Assembly (NCBI RefSeq): GCF_020010925.1
Contig: NZ_JAGJBZ010000002.1
Span: 2,232,001 to 2,296,000 of the forward strand
DNA length: 64,000 nucleotides
Direction of reading: 5' to 3'
Origin: Streptomyces griseiscabiei
GTDB lineage: Bacteria > Actinomycetota > Actinomycetes > Streptomycetales > Streptomycetaceae
Position numbers and translations under genes: made by a program. The notes under the pieces were generated by a model. The model worked only from the letters and a program-made list of their open reading frames with translations, was not told the DNA's origin and made no database searches. Shown in pieces: positions 9,842 to 18,254 of the stretch; the stretch's first letter is position 1, and the number at the start of each line of letters is the position of its first letter.

Positions 9842-9864
9842 GTGGTCTCGCATTGCGAAACCAC
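9842..9864. promoter_or_regulatory. 23-bp operator-like palindrome before the amidase operon
   Basis: Two 11-nt arms around a central T with one mismatch; core TCTCGCATTGCGAAA. It sits 40 bp before the amidase start in the divergent intergenic region (9644-9903). A related sequence is present before the decarboxylase gene. Likely target of the IclR-family regulator encoded at 12344 (inference). Confidence 0.6.
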
Positions 9865-9903
9865 CCTGTTCGCGCCCTTGAGCACCCCCTCTAAGGTCCG
9901 CAC

Positions 9904-11271
9904 ATGCAGACCGCCCTCGCCCGCCTCGCCGCCGGAGAGGTCACCAGCGTCCGGCTCACGCAGGAACTCCTCGCGCGAGCGGAGGAGACCCGTGACCTCG
10001 GCGCCTTCATCACCCTCGACGCCGACGGCGCGCTGGACGCGGCCCGGTCCGCGGACCGCGACCCCCGGCGCGGGCCGCTGCACGGGCTGCCGCTCGCCGT
10101 CAAGGACAACATCCACGTCGCGGGCCTCCCCAACACGGCCGGCAGCCGGGCCCTGGCCGGTTTCGTCCCCGCGCGGGACGCGCCCGTGGTGACCCGGCTG
10201 CGGAAGGCCGGGGCGATCGTCCTGGGCAAGGCGAACATGCACGAGTTCGCCTTCGGGGCGACCGGCACCCGGGGTTCCTTCGGTCCCGCGCGCAACCCCG
10301 CCGACCCGGCCCGGTTCGCGGGCGGCAGCAGCGGCGGAACGGCCACCGCCGTCGCCTCCGGCGCCGCGCCCGCGGGGCTCGGCACCGACACCGGCGGCTC
10401 GGTCCGCGTCCCCGCCGCGCTCACCGGCATCGCGGGCCTGCGGCCCACCACCGGCCGCTACCCGGGCTCCGGAGTCACCCCGCTGTCCTGGACACGTGAC
10501 ACCGTCGGACCGATGGCCCCGACCGTCGCCGATCTGGTGGTGCTCGACACCGTCCTGGCGGCCGACCCGGCACCGGTGGGCCGCCCACGACCGGCGGACA
10601 TCGTCCTCGCCGTCCCGCAGCACCACTTCACCGAACTCCTGCACCCGCGTACCGCAGCCGTCTGGGAGCGGAGCCTGGACACCCTCGCCCGCGCCGGGGT
10701 CACGCTGGCGCCCGTACGGCTGCCGGACGTGGAGTCGGCCGAGGAACTGATCGGCTTCCCGGTCACCCTGTACGAGGCCGGCCAACTGCTGCCGCCCTAC
10801 CTGCGGGGTGCCACCGGGGAAGAACCGGCGAACTGTCTGTCACGGGTCGCGGACCCGGACGTGCGCACGGCGCTGGCCGAGTTCGTTCTCGACGACGCTC
10901 CGAGGGCCGTGACCGACATGGAGTACCGAGGGGCCCTGCGCAACCGCGACCGGGTCCTCGTCGACGGCTACGCCCGGATCTTCCGCACCGCGGACGCCGT
11001 GCTCTTCCCCACGACACCGCTGCCCGCCGGACTGATCACGACGGAGTCCGAGCAGGTCGAACTGCACGGAAGACCCAGGCCGGCCTTTCACACCTACATC
11101 CGCAACACCGGACCCGGCAGCGTCGCCGGTCTTCCCGGTGTCACCGTGCCCGCCCCGTCGGCGGACCCGGGACTGCCGGTCGGGCTGGCCCTCGACGGGG
11201 CCCCGTACGCCGACCGTCGGCTCCTGGGCATCGCCCTGCTGGTCGAACAGCTCCTCATCGAGGGAGCATGA
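9904..11271 (+). CDS. Amidase-signature hydrolase (mandelamide/indoleacetamide hydrolase-like)
   Basis: 455 residues, cytoplasmic. Amidase-signature family with the Ser-cisSer-Lys triad visible: K67 in LPLAVKDN, cis-Ser S142 in GGSSGG and nucleophile S166 in DTGGSVRVPA. It hydrolyses a primary amide to acid plus ammonia. Neighbouring nitrilase, benzoylformate-decarboxylase-like and aldehyde dehydrogenase genes point to an aryl 2-hydroxyamide such as mandelamide, but indoleacetamide-type or other amides are equally compatible with sequence alone. It is followed after 16 bp by the nitrilase and expressed away from the ABC importer. Confidence 0.88.
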   Translation: MQTALARLAAGEVTSVRLTQELLARAEETRDLGAFITLDADGALDAARSADRDPRRGPLHGLPLAVKDNIHVAGLPNTAGSRALAGFVPARDAPVVTRLRKAGAIVLGKANMHEFAFGATGTRGSFGPARNPADPARFAGGSSGGTATAVASGAAPAGLGTDTGGSVRVPAALTGIAGLRPTTGRYPGSGVTPLSWTRDTVGPMAPTVADLVVLDTVLAADPAPVGRPRPADIVLAVPQHHFTELLHPRTAAVWERSLDTLARAGVTLAPVRLPDVESAEELIGFPVTLYEAGQLLPPYLRGATGEEPANCLSRVADPDVRTALAEFVLDDAPRAVTDMEYRGALRNRDRVLVDGYARIFRTADAVLFPTTPLPAGLITTESEQVELHGRPRPAFHTYIRNTGPGSVAGLPGVTVPAPSADPGLPVGLALDGAPYADRRLLGIALLVEQLLIEGA

Positions 11272-11287
11272 AGAGAAGGAGACCGAC

Positions 11288-12313
11288 ATGACCGAGTCCG
11301 TACGCACGTTCCGAGCCGCCGCCGTCCAGGCGGAGCCCGCCTGGACGGACGTCGAGGCGGGAGTGGCCAAGACCGTCGACCTCATCGCCGAGGCGGCACG
11401 TGGCGGTGCCCGGCTCATCGCCTTCCCCGAGGTGTGGATCCCCGGCTACCCGCACTTCCTGTGGCTGGGCGCGGTCGCCGACCAGATCCCGCACATCGCC
11501 CGCTACCACGCCAACTCGCTCGCCCCCGACAGCCCGGGCATGACGACGATCCGCCACGCGGCCCGCCGCCACGACATCACCGTCGTCCTCGGCCACAGCG
11601 AGAAGGACCACGGCACCCTCTACATCAGCCAGACCGTGATCGCCTCCGACGGCAGCGTCCTGCTGCACCGGCGCAAGCTGAAGCCGACCCACGTCGAGCG
11701 CTCCCTGTTCGGCGAGGGCGACGGCAGCGACCTCAAGGTCGTGGACTCCCCGCTCGGCCGGATCGGCGCGCTGAGCTGCGCGGAACACGTACAGCCGCTG
11801 AGCAAGTACGCCCTGTACGCACAGCACGAGCAGGTGCACGTGGCCAGCTGGCCCTGCTTCGGCCTCTACCGCGACCTCGCCTTCCAGCTCAGCGCCGAGG
11901 CCAACATCGCGGCGACCCAGGTGTACGCCATCGAGGGCGGCGCCTTCGTCCTGATGGCGACGCAGGTCATCAGCCCGGCCGGCATCGACCTGTTCGCGAC
12001 CACACCCGAGCAGCGGCGCCTGCTCACCGCGGGCGGCGGCTGCTCCCGCGTCTTCGGCCCCGACGGCCGCACGATCAGCAAGGAACTCGCCGAGGACGAG
12101 GAGGGACTGGTGTACGCCGACATCGATCTCGACCTCATCGACATCGCCAAGAACGCCTACGACCCGGCCGGCCACTACAGTCGGGCGGACGCCGCCTACC
12201 TCGTGCACCGCCGCGCGCGGCGCACGCCGGTGGTCGCGGACGGCGCGGACGGCCCGGCCGAGACGGACTTCCCTCCGCTGGAGGGCGAGACCACCGAGGG
12301 CGGCGCCGCCTGA
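11288..12313 (+). CDS. Nitrilase (C-N hydrolase family, aryl/aliphatic nitrilase type)
   Basis: 341 residues. Catalytic triad: E48 in IAFPEVWIPGYPHFLW, K132 in RRKLKPTHVER and C164 in ALSCAEHVQP. The E-V-W-I-P-G-Y-P block and the R-K-L-K-P-T block are characteristic of true nitrilases rather than amidases, so it should convert a nitrile directly to acid and ammonia. Start at ATG 11288, preceded by AAGGAG. Between the amidase and the IclR gene it gives the operon two entry points, nitrile and amide, to the same acid. The odd point is CAEH where most nitrilases have CWEH. Confidence 0.9.
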   Translation: MTESVRTFRAAAVQAEPAWTDVEAGVAKTVDLIAEAARGGARLIAFPEVWIPGYPHFLWLGAVADQIPHIARYHANSLAPDSPGMTTIRHAARRHDITVVLGHSEKDHGTLYISQTVIASDGSVLLHRRKLKPTHVERSLFGEGDGSDLKVVDSPLGRIGALSCAEHVQPLSKYALYAQHEQVHVASWPCFGLYRDLAFQLSAEANIAATQVYAIEGGAFVLMATQVISPAGIDLFATTPEQRRLLTAGGGCSRVFGPDGRTISKELAEDEEGLVYADIDLDLIDIAKNAYDPAGHYSRADAAYLVHRRARRTPVVADGADGPAETDFPPLEGETTEGGAA

Positions 12314-12343
12314 TACCCCCACGTGCCACGAGGTGACCCGACG

Positions 12344-13081
12344 ATGACCGAGCCCGCCGAAGACTCTCCGGCAGCCGCCAAGCCCTCCGTCCAGACACTC
12401 GACCGGGGACTGCGCCTGCTGGAGGTGATCGCGATGTCGGACGTCCCGCTGACGCTGCCGGAACTGAGCCAGCAGATGCGGCTGCACCGCTCGATCGTCT
12501 ACCGCCTGCTGCGCACGCTCCAGGACCACCAGCTGGTCGCCCACACCCCGCGCGGGTACGTCATCGGCACCCGCGCCCAGTCACTGGGCCGCCGTACCCT
12601 GCCCATGCTCCAGCGGATCGCCAAACCGGAGATCGCCAAGCTCACCGCACGTGTCGGCCTGACCTCCTTCTTCGTCGTCCGGGACGCCGAGGAAGCGGTC
12701 ACGCTCGTCTCCGTCGAGGTCGAGAGCGCCCGGCTGCGCACCGTGTACAGCCCCGGCGACCGGCATCCGCTGACCCTGGGCTCCCCGGGCATCGCGATGC
12801 TCGCCGCCGAGACCCCGCGGCCCGGCGAACGTCCCGAGGTGGCCCGGGCCCGGGCATGTGGATACGCCACCACCCGCAACGAGGTCGTGCCCGGCCTCGC
12901 CACCGTCTCCGCACCCGTGGTGTCCGCACCGGGGCAGGCGGTGGCCGCGGTCTCCATCCTCTTCACCGTGGAGCGCCCGGGACCGCAGCAGATCGCGGCG
13001 GTCCTCGACACCGCCCGCGTGATCACCGGACGACTGCGCACGGAACTGTCCACCGGCGCCGTGCTGCCCGGCCTGGACTGA
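12344..13081 (+). CDS. IclR-family transcriptional regulator
   Basis: 245 residues. N-terminal winged helix (SVQTLDRGLRLLEVIA, LTLPELSQQMRLHRSIVYRLLRTLQDHQLV), then the effector-binding domain (TSFFVVRDAEEAVTLVSVE, VPGLATVSAPVV). The effector part is shorter than in many IclR proteins. Start ATG 12344 has GAGGTGA upstream; an in-frame ATG at 12323 lacks one. Encoded between the nitrilase and the decarboxylase, it probably controls both flanking transcription units through the related palindromes at 9842-9864 and 13131-13151, and perhaps the divergent importer. Activator or repressor cannot be told. Confidence 0.9.
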   Translation: MTEPAEDSPAAAKPSVQTLDRGLRLLEVIAMSDVPLTLPELSQQMRLHRSIVYRLLRTLQDHQLVAHTPRGYVIGTRAQSLGRRTLPMLQRIAKPEIAKLTARVGLTSFFVVRDAEEAVTLVSVEVESARLRTVYSPGDRHPLTLGSPGIAMLAAETPRPGERPEVARARACGYATTRNEVVPGLATVSAPVVSAPGQAVAAVSILFTVERPGPQQIAAVLDTARVITGRLRTELSTGAVLPGLD

Positions 13082-13130
13082 CGCCCCGTCAGGACGGTCG
13101 TGGCCTCCTCGGGCCTCCCGTCGGCGGACC

Positions 13131-13151
13131 GTGTTTCGCATTGAGAACGTG
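13131..13151. promoter_or_regulatory. IclR-operator-like site before the decarboxylase gene
   Basis: GTGTTTCGCATTGAGAACG shares T-Y-TCGCATTG-M-GAA with the palindrome at 9842-9864. It lies 62 bp before the ATG at 13213, in the gap after the IclR gene, so the decarboxylase-dehydrogenase unit probably has its own promoter. Confidence 0.5.
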
Positions 13152-13212
13152 CGGGTGTCCACGGCCGGCAGTGGCCTCTAGCGTCCCCCTACTGCCAGGA
13201 AGGGAAGCCGCG

Positions 13213-14832
13213 ATGACCACAGGTGCGACGGCGAAGACCGTCAAGGAACAGACCTTCGACGTCCTTCGCCTGTATGGACTCACCACCCTGTTCAGCAACC
13301 CCGGATCCACCGAGGTCGGCTTCCTCGCCGACCTGCCCGCCGACTTCGAGTTCGTCCTCGGCCTGCACGAGGGCTCCGTCGTCGCGATGGCGGCGGGACA
13401 CGCCCTCGCCGCCGGCGACCCGGCCCTCGTGCTGCTGCACACCACCGCCGGCTACGGCAACGCGGTGAGCGCCCTGGCCACCGCGCGCGCCAACCGGGCG
13501 CCCCTGGTCGTGATCGTCGGCCAGCAGGACCGCAGGCATCTGGCCCACGAGCCGTTCCTGGCCGGCCGGCTGGACGGGCTCGCGGGGGAGTACCCGGTGT
13601 GGCAGCACACCCCGGCCCGCCCCCAGGACGTGCCCGGAGCCCTCGCCCGTGCCTGGCACGAGGCCCGGGAGGGCCGGGGTCCGGCCGTGGTCGTGGTCCC
13701 CATGGACGACTGGTTCGAACCCGCCGACGAGAGCGTGCCGCTCGCCGCCCCGGCCGTGCTGGAAGGCGGCCGGACCGTCCCCGACAGCGCGCTCCGGGAC
13801 CTCGCCGCGTTCCTCGGCGCGGCCACCGCGCCCTGCCTCGTCGCGGGCGCCGGGAACGACTCGCCGGAAGGCTGGCACGCCCTCACCGAACTGGCCGAGC
13901 GCCTTCAATGCCCGGTCTTCCAGGAGGCGTTCGGGGCCCGCGCGGGCTTCCCCCAGGACCATCCGCTCTTCGCCGGACACCTCCCCGCCGTCCGCTCCCG
14001 GCTGCGCGCGGCACTGGCCCCGTACGACAGCGTCCTCGTCGTCGGAGCCGCCGCCTTCCGCCAGTACACGTACGAGCCCGGCGACTTCACCGAGCCCGGC
14101 ACCCGGGTCGCCGTCGTCTCCGACGACCCGGAGGAAGCCCACCGCAGCCCCGCCGAACTGGTCCTGCTGGCCCAACCGGCCGACACCGTACGCCGCTTGA
14201 CCCCGATGGTCGCCGCCCGCCCCCGCGCCGGGGCGACGCCCCCGGCCGAGGCACCCCGGCCGCCCCGGGACGGCGAGCCGCTGCGCGCTGCCGATGTGCT
14301 CACGGCGCTCGCCGAGCGCCTCGCCCCCGACACGGTCGTCGTGGAGGAGAGCCCCTCCAGCCGCCCCGATCTGCACCGGCTGCTGCCCGCCCGCACCTCC
14401 CTCGGCTTCCTCAGCGCCGCCATGGGCGGACTCGGCTTCGCGATGCCCGCGGCCATCGGCGTCCGCAAGGCCGCCCCGGACCGCCCCGTCGTCACCGTCA
14501 TCGGCGACGGCTCCTCCCTCTACTCGATCCAGGCCCTGTGGAGCGCCGCCCACTACGGCGTCGGCGTGCTGTTCGTCGTCCTCGCCAACGGCCGCTACGC
14601 GATCATGGACCGGCTCTCCGAACGCGAGGGGGCCGCCGCTCCGGCCTGGCCCGCCTTCACCGAGCTGAGCGTGGGGACGCTCGCCCGGGGCCTCGGCTGC
14701 CCGGCCGAGCGGATCGAGGACCACGCGACCCTGCTGTCCGTTCTGGACAAGGTCGTCCCCGGACTGGCGGACCGGCGGGAGCCGCTCGTCCTGGAGGTGG
14801 CCGTCGAGGCCGACTCCACGTACCACTCCTGA
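13213..14832 (+). CDS. Thiamine-diphosphate enzyme, benzoylformate decarboxylase-like
   Basis: 539 residues with the three-domain layout of ThDP decarboxylases. The N-terminal part closely follows benzoylformate decarboxylase: NPGSTEVGFLADLP (Ser32), GLHEGSVVAMAAGHA (cofactor-activating Glu53) and LLHTTAGYGNA (His76), i.e. equivalents of S26, E47 and H70 of the Pseudomonas enzyme. The ThDP motif GDGSS...N starts near residue 430. Where that enzyme has a second catalytic His (H281, in a FRYHQYDPG-like block) this protein reads FRQYTYEPG (about 282-290), so that His appears to be replaced. Predicted reaction: aryl 2-oxo acid to aldehyde plus CO2. The ATG 13213 follows GGGAAG. First gene of decarboxylase-dehydrogenase-ALDH. 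Confidence 0.85.
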   Translation: MTTGATAKTVKEQTFDVLRLYGLTTLFSNPGSTEVGFLADLPADFEFVLGLHEGSVVAMAAGHALAAGDPALVLLHTTAGYGNAVSALATARANRAPLVVIVGQQDRRHLAHEPFLAGRLDGLAGEYPVWQHTPARPQDVPGALARAWHEAREGRGPAVVVVPMDDWFEPADESVPLAAPAVLEGGRTVPDSALRDLAAFLGAATAPCLVAGAGNDSPEGWHALTELAERLQCPVFQEAFGARAGFPQDHPLFAGHLPAVRSRLRAALAPYDSVLVVGAAAFRQYTYEPGDFTEPGTRVAVVSDDPEEAHRSPAELVLLAQPADTVRRLTPMVAARPRAGATPPAEAPRPPRDGEPLRAADVLTALAERLAPDTVVVEESPSSRPDLHRLLPARTSLGFLSAAMGGLGFAMPAAIGVRKAAPDRPVVTVIGDGSSLYSIQALWSAAHYGVGVLFVVLANGRYAIMDRLSEREGAAAPAWPAFTELSVGTLARGLGCPAERIEDHATLLSVLDKVVPGLADRREPLVLEVAVEADSTYHS

Positions 14833-14874
14833 ACCCGCCCGTGACTCTCCGGCACTTGTGAAAGGGAACCCCGC

Positions 14875-15816
14875 GTGAAGGTCGTCATCATCGGAGGCGC
14901 CGGCGGTATCGGCTCCTCCGCCGCGTTCAACCTGCTGTCGGCACAGGGAACGTACGAGATCGTCCTCGTCGACACCCGGCCGAACATGATCACCAGCCAC
15001 ACCATGGACCTGGAGAACGCCCTCGGACTCGGCACCACCGCCGACGTGGTGCGTGGCGGCACCCCCGAGGACGCCCTCGACGCCGACGTCGTGGTGCTCA
15101 GCGCGGCCGTCCCGCTGCGGCTGAACTCCTCGCGCTCCGTCTTCCTCGGCGACAACGCCCGGATCGTCGCCGACTGCCTGCGCCCGCTGCGCGAGGCCGG
15201 CGACGCCTTCGGCGGAGTGGTGCTCATGCTCACCAACCCCGTCGACCCGCTGCTGACCTGGACCCACCGCCAGGGCTGGCTGCCCCGGCACCGGCTGATC
15301 GGCTACACCCTCAACGACAGCCTCCGGCTGCGCACCGGCATCGGTCTCGCCCTCGGCGTCCCCGTCAAGGACGTCGACGCCTGGATGCTCGGCGAGCACG
15401 GCGAGGGCCAGGTACCGCTGTACAGCCGTATCACCGTCGGCGGCGAACCCGTACAGCTCACCGAGGAGCAGCGGCGGCAGGCCGAGGAGTACGCCGACAC
15501 CTGGTACACCCGGCACGTGTCCCTCGACTCCGGCCGCACCTCCACCTGGACGACGGGGCTCGGCACCGCCCGCCTCATCGAGGCCATGGCCACCGGTTCC
15601 GACACGGTGGTGCCCGCCTCGGTCGTCCTGGAGGGCGAGTACGGCGTCCACGGCGTCAGCCTCACCGTGCCGGTCCGGCTGGGACCGCAGGGCATCCGGC
15701 ACATCGAGCGCTGGGACCTGCCCGCCGCCGAACTGGACGGCATGGGCGAGGCGGCCGTCCGCGTCGAGGCGTCCATGGCCGACCTGCCGGCCGTCCCGCT
15801 CACCCAGCCCTCCTGA
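14875..15816 (+). CDS. Lactate/malate dehydrogenase-family 2-hydroxyacid dehydrogenase
   Basis: 313 residues, NAD(P)-dependent. Rossmann motif GGAGGIG (7-13), Asp33 after the second strand favouring NAD, substrate-loop Arg82, Asp148/Arg151 in TLNDSLRLRTG and catalytic His175 in GEHGEGQVP, so all LDH/MDH active-site residues are present. Starts at GTG 14875 after AAAGGGAA. Sandwiched between the decarboxylase and the aldehyde dehydrogenase, it most likely oxidises the hydroxy acid made by nitrilase/amidase (for example mandelate to benzoylformate). Using this superfamily rather than an FMN-dependent mandelate dehydrogenase would be unusual; substrate is inferred. Confidence 0.82.
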   Translation: MKVVIIGGAGGIGSSAAFNLLSAQGTYEIVLVDTRPNMITSHTMDLENALGLGTTADVVRGGTPEDALDADVVVLSAAVPLRLNSSRSVFLGDNARIVADCLRPLREAGDAFGGVVLMLTNPVDPLLTWTHRQGWLPRHRLIGYTLNDSLRLRTGIGLALGVPVKDVDAWMLGEHGEGQVPLYSRITVGGEPVQLTEEQRRQAEEYADTWYTRHVSLDSGRTSTWTTGLGTARLIEAMATGSDTVVPASVVLEGEYGVHGVSLTVPVRLGPQGIRHIERWDLPAAELDGMGEAAVRVEASMADLPAVPLTQPS

Positions 15817-15865
15817 CCCGCCGGCGCACCACAAGCACCCCACCCTTCCGAGGAGAGCCGCTCCC

Positions 15866-17326
15866 ATGACCATCACCAGAGAACTGCTGATCGGCGGCAA
15901 GGACGTACCCGCCGCCTCCGGACGCACCACCGACGACGTCAACCCGTACACCGGCGAGGTGTACGCGACCGTGGCCGCCGCCGGGCCCGAGGACGTCGAG
16001 CGGGCGGTGGACGCGGCGGACGCCGCGTTCGAGGCGTGGGCGGCGCTGGCCCCCTTCGCCCGCCGCGCCGTCCTCCTCAGGGCGGCCGACCTGCTGGAGG
16101 GGCGCGGCGACCAGGTCGCCGACCTGATGGCACAGGAAGCGGGCGGCATCCGGCCCTGGGCCCACTTCAACGTGGCCCTCGCCGCGAACATCCTGCGCGA
16201 GGCCGCCGCCGCGATCACCGCACCGCGCGGCGAGGTCCTCGGCACCCAGAAGGAGGGCGCCCTGAGCCTCGCGGTGCGCGAACCCCTGGGTGTGGTGGCC
16301 GCGTTCGCCCCCTGGAACGCCCCGGTCATCCTCGGCGTACGAGCCGTCGCGGCGCCGCTGGCGGCGGGCAACACCGTGGTCGTCAAGGCCAGCGAGGACG
16401 CGCCGATCGCCTGCGCGCTGCTGGTGGGGGACGTGCTGCGGGAGGCCGGCCTCCCCGACGGCGTGCTCAACGTCGTGACCAACGACCGCGCGGACGCCGC
16501 GCTGATCGCCGGGACACTGATCGGCGACCCGAGGGTGCGCGCGGTGAACTTCACCGGCTCCACCGGAGTCGGCCGCGTCATCGGCGAACTGGCGGCCCGT
16601 CACCTCAAGCCCGCCGTACTGGAGTTGGGCGGCAAGAACTCCGTCATCGTGCTCGACGACGCCGACGTCGACTACGCGGTCGACGCCGCGACCTTCAGCG
16701 TCTTCATGAACTCCGGCCAGATCTGCATGTCCGGCGACCGGATCCTCGTCCACGAGTCGCTGGCCGGGGAGTTCACCCGGAAGTTCACCGCGAAGGTCGC
16801 CGCGCTCCAGGCCGGCGACCCCGCCCACCCGCACACCGTCGTCGGGCCGCTGGTCAGCTCCGACGCCGCCCAGCGGGTGGCCGGGCTGGTACGGGACGCC
16901 GTGGCCAAGGGCGCGACGGTCCTCCTCGGCGGCGGAGCACCGGAGGGTGCCGTGCACCCGGCCACGGTGCTCACCGACGTACCGAAGGACGCCGACCTGT
17001 ACCACGGCGAGGCGTTCGGGCCGGTGTGCGTGCTGGAGACCTTCACCGACGACGACCGCGCGGTGGCCGTCGCCAACGACACCGACCACGGGCTGACCTG
17101 CGGCGTCATCACCGAGAACGCCACCCACGGACTCGCCGTCGCCCGCCGGATCCGCACCGGCATCGTGCACGTCAACGACCAGTCGGTGGCCGACGAGCCC
17201 ATGGCCCCCTTCGGCGGGGTGAAGGCCTCCGGCTACGGGCGCTTCGGCGGACGCTGGGGCATCGAGGCCTTCTCCAGCACCCGCTGGGTCACCATCGCCA
17301 CCCGGCACGCCCACTACCCGTTCTGA
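15866..17326 (+). CDS. NAD(P)-dependent aldehyde dehydrogenase (benzaldehyde/vanillin dehydrogenase-like)
   Basis: 486 residues. Active site intact: Asn149 region AFAPWNAP, Glu253 in LELGGKNS and catalytic Cys287 in SGQICMSGDR. NFTGSTGVGRVIG and EAFGPVCVLETF are typical of the benzaldehyde/salicylaldehyde dehydrogenase branch. It oxidises the aldehyde released by the preceding decarboxylase to the carboxylate. Preceded by CGAGGAGA 9 nt before ATG 15866. A perfect hairpin lies 44 bp after the stop. Confidence 0.9.
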   Translation: MTITRELLIGGKDVPAASGRTTDDVNPYTGEVYATVAAAGPEDVERAVDAADAAFEAWAALAPFARRAVLLRAADLLEGRGDQVADLMAQEAGGIRPWAHFNVALAANILREAAAAITAPRGEVLGTQKEGALSLAVREPLGVVAAFAPWNAPVILGVRAVAAPLAAGNTVVVKASEDAPIACALLVGDVLREAGLPDGVLNVVTNDRADAALIAGTLIGDPRVRAVNFTGSTGVGRVIGELAARHLKPAVLELGGKNSVIVLDDADVDYAVDAATFSVFMNSGQICMSGDRILVHESLAGEFTRKFTAKVAALQAGDPAHPHTVVGPLVSSDAAQRVAGLVRDAVAKGATVLLGGGAPEGAVHPATVLTDVPKDADLYHGEAFGPVCVLETFTDDDRAVAVANDTDHGLTCGVITENATHGLAVARRIRTGIVHVNDQSVADEPMAPFGGVKASGYGRFGGRWGIEAFSSTRWVTIATRHAHYPF

Positions 17327-17370
17327 CGCGCCCCGGCCGCCCGGAGGGCCGCGCCGGCCGGTGAACCGAC

Positions 17371-17396
17371 ATCCGCGGTCCCCGTGGACCGCGGAT
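17371..17396. terminator. Perfect 11-bp inverted repeat after the aldehyde dehydrogenase
   Basis: ATCCGCGGTCC (17371-17381), loop CCGT, GGACCGCGGAT (17386-17396). It may end the catabolic operon; it also lies 22 bp before the methyltransferase start and could be an operator for it. A TACTGT (-10-like) at 17405-17410 places a possible transcription start at the methyltransferase ATG. Confidence 0.5.
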
Positions 17397-17417
17397 CCCT
17401 CCGCTACTGTCGCCCGC

Positions 17418-18125
17418 ATGGTCGAACCCGCTGCCCACCAGGTCACCCGCGACGCGTACGACGCCGTTGCCTCCCTCTACGCCGAGACGTTTCGCGAAAC
17501 CCTGCGCGACCGGCCCCTGGACCGCGCGATATTGGGCGTCTTCGCCGAAGCCGTACGGGAGACAGGAGGGGACGGAGGGGACGGAGGGAGCGAGGAGAGC
17601 GGGAGGAACGAGGAGCGCCGGGTCGCGGACCTGGGGTGCGGGCCCGGTTATGTCACCGCCCATCTGGCCGGGCTGGGCCTGGCGGTGTTCGGCGTCGATG
17701 CCTCGCCCGCGATGATCGAACTGGCCCGGGAGGCCTGCCCCGGCCTGCGGTTCGACGTGGGCTCGATGCAGGCGCTCGACATCGCCGACGGTGAACTGGA
17801 CGGCGTCCTCTCCCGCTGGTCCGTCATCCACCTTCCGCCGCCCGAACTCCCCGCTGTGCTCGCGGAGTTCCACCGGGTGCTGGCCCCCGGCGGTCATCTG
17901 CTGATCGGCTTCTCGGCGAGCGAGGACGCGTCGCATCCGACCCAGGTCTACGACCACGCGGTGGCACCCGCCTACCGATGGTGGCCCGATCACCTGGCCG
18001 CACTGCTGCGCGACACCGGGCTGGACGAGGTGGCGCGCATGGTCCGTGAGCCCCAGCCCACCGACCGACGCCAGTTCCGGGAGGTCCAACTGCTCGCCCG
18101 CAAAGCCCCGACGGACGCTGCCTGA
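17418..18125 (+). CDS. SAM-dependent methyltransferase (class I)
   Basis: 235 residues. Motif I VADLGCGPGYVTAHLAGLG, acidic end of strand 2 FGVDASPAMI, then LDGVLSRWSVIHLPP and HRVLAPGGHLLIGF, a typical Methyltransf_11 fold. Substrate unknown. Between helix and motif I there is a low-complexity insert (GGDGGDGGSEESG) encoded by a short GGGGAC/GGAGGG repeat, probably a species-specific linker. The ATG at 17418 has no Shine-Dalgarno sequence; a -10-like TACTGT 8 nt upstream suggests leaderless expression. No obvious link to the catabolic genes. Confidence 0.85.
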   Translation: MVEPAAHQVTRDAYDAVASLYAETFRETLRDRPLDRAILGVFAEAVRETGGDGGDGGSEESGRNEERRVADLGCGPGYVTAHLAGLGLAVFGVDASPAMIELAREACPGLRFDVGSMQALDIADGELDGVLSRWSVIHLPPPELPAVLAEFHRVLAPGGHLLIGFSASEDASHPTQVYDHAVAPAYRWWPDHLAALLRDTGLDEVARMVREPQPTDRRQFREVQLLARKAPTDAA

Positions 18126-18254
18126 TCCACCGGAGCCGATCCGGGACCGCTGTCGCCGTGGGCCCCGGAGCGAGCCGTGATCGGCCGGATGCGGTCTGTG
18201 CACGAGTGGGCCAACGCCAGTAACTTGTGCGGCCTTCGCGTCCTGGGGGGTCTC

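Noticed and set aside
13189..16581. 1130-codon open frame on the minus strand
   Set aside because: Covers the decarboxylase, dehydrogenase and ALDH genes in the opposite sense, no recognisable domain.
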